DNA of 64,000 bases, from contig NZ_LUTS01000008.1 of the NCBI RefSeq assembly GCF_001597735.1, positions 122,919 to 186,918 on the forward strand. Reading direction: 5' to 3'. Under the pieces are notes generated by a model. The model was given only the letters and a program-made list of their open reading frames with translations, searched no databases and had not been told where the DNA came from. A program made the position numbers and the translations under genes. This document shows, piece after piece, positions 62,039 to 64,000 of the stretch (position 1 is the stretch's first letter; each line of letters begins with the position of its first letter). Source of the DNA: Neptuniibacter pectenicola. GTDB lineage: Bacteria; Pseudomonadota; Gammaproteobacteria; Pseudomonadales; Balneatricaceae.

Positions 62039-63925
62039 TTATTCCGCAGTAAGGTGCGCTTGATAAAAACGTAACTCATCACGCAATACACGGATCACAT
62101 TTTCTTTCTGACGAAAGCCATGGGCTTCGTTCTCAAAATAGTGCGCCTCAACAGCAACACCTCGATCCTGCAACTCAGCAACCATTGCCCGTGTCTGATC
62201 AGGCAGCACCACCCTATCCTTCTCGCCCTGAAAGAAGATAACAGGACAATGGATATCAGCGGCATGATAAATAGGCGACAGCGCTTGATAGCGGCCCTTA
62301 TCCTTAATAGGGTCACCCAGCAACCATCCTAAATAGTGGGACTCAAACTTATGTGTACAGTCATTCAGAACTGCAGGGTCTGTAACACCATACAAGCTTG
62401 CCCCCGCAGCAAACAGATCCAGCTGACACAACGCGTTTAACACACTATATCCACCCGAGCTATTCCCTCTAATAAAGACCGCATGAGGGTCGACTACACC
62501 CGCGTCAATTAACGACGATACCGCTAACTGAATATCCTTGATTTCGGCTTCACCCCAAGCATGCTCTAACGCCAAACGATAGCGCCGGCCATAATTACTA
62601 CTTCCCCGGTAATTCAAATCAAGTACAGAAAAACCGCGCTGGGTCCAATACTGCACCTTTAAATTAAAAACGGGATACGTCGCAGCCGTTGGGCCGCCAT
62701 GGAGGAAAATAACAAGGGGTTTGCACGCCGCATTGTCGCGGTAGGCATCATTTTTTGCTGAATACAAATAACCATAGCAACGATCATCCCCTTCACCGAA
62801 AGCCAGAGGCTGCGGCTCGGAGCAATGCCCCCTCTCTAAAGGCATAGAACCACCGGTAAGCAGCCTGATATTAAGGCTAGTATCAATCTCAATAACGGCA
62901 TCCATACGATCACGGAAGCTAGCAATAGCGTACAACTTACCTTTTGAGGCATGCAGAGAGCGACAATAACTCATAGAACCCGGCTCAACACGACAACCTT
63001 GATGGTAAACCTCACTACCTTCATGGGCGATCAATTGATAGGACAGGCCTGCATCACCGCAAACGTAGTGCCTCAAACCCGACTGCCACGGTGCTGATAT
63101 CATATCTTGCGGGGCGCAAAGAGATGGCTCTAATGTGCCCGCAATAGGGTTGTAACGGTAGATATTCCACCATCCCTCTCGATCGCTGACCACATATAGC
63201 TCGCCATTTTGACTGTAAAGAGGCTGAGATAACGCCTCCTCAATATCCCGACCAAAGACAAATTGAATGCTTAGGTCACTCAAACGAAGGGATACCAACT
63301 CAGTAGAAACCCAAGGCTGATAGGGATGATTCCATGCAATAAAGGCCAGCTCCCTCGACTGAGGGTTCAGGGTAGGATAACTGTAGAAGTCATACCCTTC
63401 ATGTAGAGGGGTTATTTCACCGGTTTCCAGCGAAATCACAACGAGCCGGTTAACGACCCCATCAACCTCATGCCTCTCTTCCACCGCAATGATTTGACGC
63501 TCAAGCCCATCCCAAACGGGCTCAATAAAGCGAGCATTCGTGCAGGCGGTTATTTTTCGACAGGAGGTAGCAAGATCGCCTCTCAGCGCTTGAAAATAAA
63601 GCTGCTGGTCACTTTCATTAACAAAGACCAGACCGTCATCAATAAAGCACCAACTTTGGCCGCCATATTCGTGCACTTTACTGCGCACACTGTAACCCGG
63701 CGGCGTAATATCAGTAACCACCCCATTATCGCTATAACATAAAACACAACGGGCGCCATCATTAGGTCTAAGTTCAACCCAATAAGGCACACCCTCTAAG
63801 GAGCACTCCAGCTGGCTATATTCGATATTAGCGCTGACGACACTAAGTTCATCTAATGCGGTTGCCCAGAAACCTGGGCGTGCATTAGCACCAGAAGATG
63901 ATAGACCCGTTGAGTTCAATATCAA
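62039..63925 (-). CDS. S9-family serine peptidase (prolyl oligopeptidase / acylaminoacyl-peptidase type)
   Basis: 628 residues counted from TTG 63925. The N-terminal two thirds (about 20-390) form a seven-bladed propeller of the S9 type. The C-terminal alpha/beta hydrolase has the nucleophile in GNSSGGY near 489, the Asp in GEKDRVVLP and the His in NEAHGF, a complete triad. It has no signal peptide, so it is a cytoplasmic oligopeptidase. No ATG starts the frame: TTG 63925 overlaps the previous stop (GGTTGA), and TTG 63919 has AAGGG with a 6-base spacer and is my preferred start. This is translational coupling to the upstream gene. Confidence 0.88.
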   Translation of the reverse strand: MILNSTGLSSSGANARPGFWATALDELSVVSANIEYSQLECSLEGVPYWVELRPNDGARCVLCYSDNGVVTDITPPGYSVRSKVHEYGGQSWCFIDDGLVFVNESDQQLYFQALRGDLATSCRKITACTNARFIEPVWDGLERQIIAVEERHEVDGVVNRLVVISLETGEITPLHEGYDFYSYPTLNPQSRELAFIAWNHPYQPWVSTELVSLRLSDLSIQFVFGRDIEEALSQPLYSQNGELYVVSDREGWWNIYRYNPIAGTLEPSLCAPQDMISAPWQSGLRHYVCGDAGLSYQLIAHEGSEVYHQGCRVEPGSMSYCRSLHASKGKLYAIASFRDRMDAVIEIDTSLNIRLLTGGSMPLERGHCSEPQPLAFGEGDDRCYGYLYSAKNDAYRDNAACKPLVIFLHGGPTAATYPVFNLKVQYWTQRGFSVLDLNYRGSSNYGRRYRLALEHAWGEAEIKDIQLAVSSLIDAGVVDPHAVFIRGNSSGGYSVLNALCQLDLFAAGASLYGVTDPAVLNDCTHKFESHYLGWLLGDPIKDKGRYQALSPIYHAADIHCPVIFFQGEKDRVVLPDQTRAMVAELQDRGVAVEAHYFENEAHGFRQKENVIRVLRDELRFYQAHLTAE

Positions 63926-63999
63926 CCCTTCGCAAAGACTTTAGAGTTACGCTCATTTCTGAAGGTAAACTCATCAGGGTTATTGACCACCGCTTCCGC
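63922..63999 (-). CDS. C-terminal end of an unidentified gene at the right edge
   Basis: Twenty-five codons and a TGA (63922-63924) in a minus-strand frame open to the right edge, reading AEAVVNNPDEFTFRNERNSK and ending KVFAKG. The composition is protein-like and the stop overlaps the peptidase start. Too short for family assignment. Confidence 0.6.
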   Translation of the reverse strand, partial: AEAVVNNPDEFTFRNERNSKVFAKG

Positions 64000-64000
64000 A

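Overview
The window looks like chromosomal DNA of a marine, respiratory gammaproteobacterium, probably of the Oceanospirillales/Neptunomonas-Marinobacterium type. This rests on moderate GC content, the protein families present, RarD/RhlE-type housekeeping genes and a complete periplasmic PQQ alcohol-oxidation locus of the Pseudomonas exa/erc/ped kind. Genus-level placement is inference. I saw no tRNA, rRNA, CRISPR array, insertion sequence or replication origin.

Region 1 (1 to about 11.8 kb, nearly all minus strand) is a DNA-restriction and DNA-processing island. It holds a type IV restriction enzyme (Mrr, cut by the left edge), a type I restriction-modification operon (hsdM, hsdS, a RhuM-Fic fusion, hsdR) and a long helicase IV (HelD) variant with a nuclease-like insertion and C-terminal zinc ribbons.

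Region 2 (12 to 18.4 kb) holds a REC-DUF3369-degenerate GGDEF-EAL response regulator, translationally coupled to a membrane histidine kinase. An orphan ParA-type ATPase follows, then two small hypothetical genes. Three copies of an 18-bp sequence, TTATTTTGTGACWGTCAC, lie in the gaps of regions 1 and 2.

Region 3 (18.6 to 28 kb) is ordinary chromosome: rhlE, rarD, a voltage-gated cation channel with an unusually acidic filter, a glutathione transferase, a YkgJ-type cysteine cluster protein, a lipoate-ligase-like protein, an FAD-linked D-lactate dehydrogenase and several secreted proteins of unknown function.

Region 4 (28.2 to 60 kb) is a large quinoprotein alcohol-oxidation locus. It contains aldehyde dehydrogenase ExaC/PedI and two PQQ alcohol dehydrogenases. 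One carries the lanthanide signature Asp-Tyr-Asp (PedH type) and the other the calcium signature Asp-Phe-Ser (ExaA/PedE type). Cytochrome c550 (PedF), the MoxJ-like binding protein, a SoxYZ-like carrier and a quinoprotein-relay metallohydrolase accompany them. A pentapeptide-repeat protein, a PedS2/PedR2-like two-component pair with a duplicated regulator, and a cupredoxin-like protein follow. Next come the PQQ-associated ABC exporter set (substrate-binding protein, beta-propeller, ATPase, permease), an MFS carrier, a NitT/TauT-like ABC importer, a CXXCW rhodanese-like protein, an EraR/AgmR-like regulator, two PAS hybrid kinases with a FIST protein, and the iron alcohol dehydrogenase ErcA. Together these would oxidise alcohols in the periplasm, pass electrons to cytochrome c, oxidise the aldehyde in the cytoplasm, and switch the system by alcohol and metal supply. 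Six gaps or half-gaps in this locus share a motif of the form GAATnnTACTTnGGTACTGATT, a candidate binding site for its LuxR-type regulators. No pqq biosynthesis gene is in the window. An FRG-domain protein and a 2OG-Fe(II) oxygenase sit between exaC and pedH.

Region 5 (60 to 64 kb) has a major porin with a strong terminator, a 700-bp gap, an S9-family serine peptidase that probably starts at TTG, and the last codons of an unidentified upstream gene.
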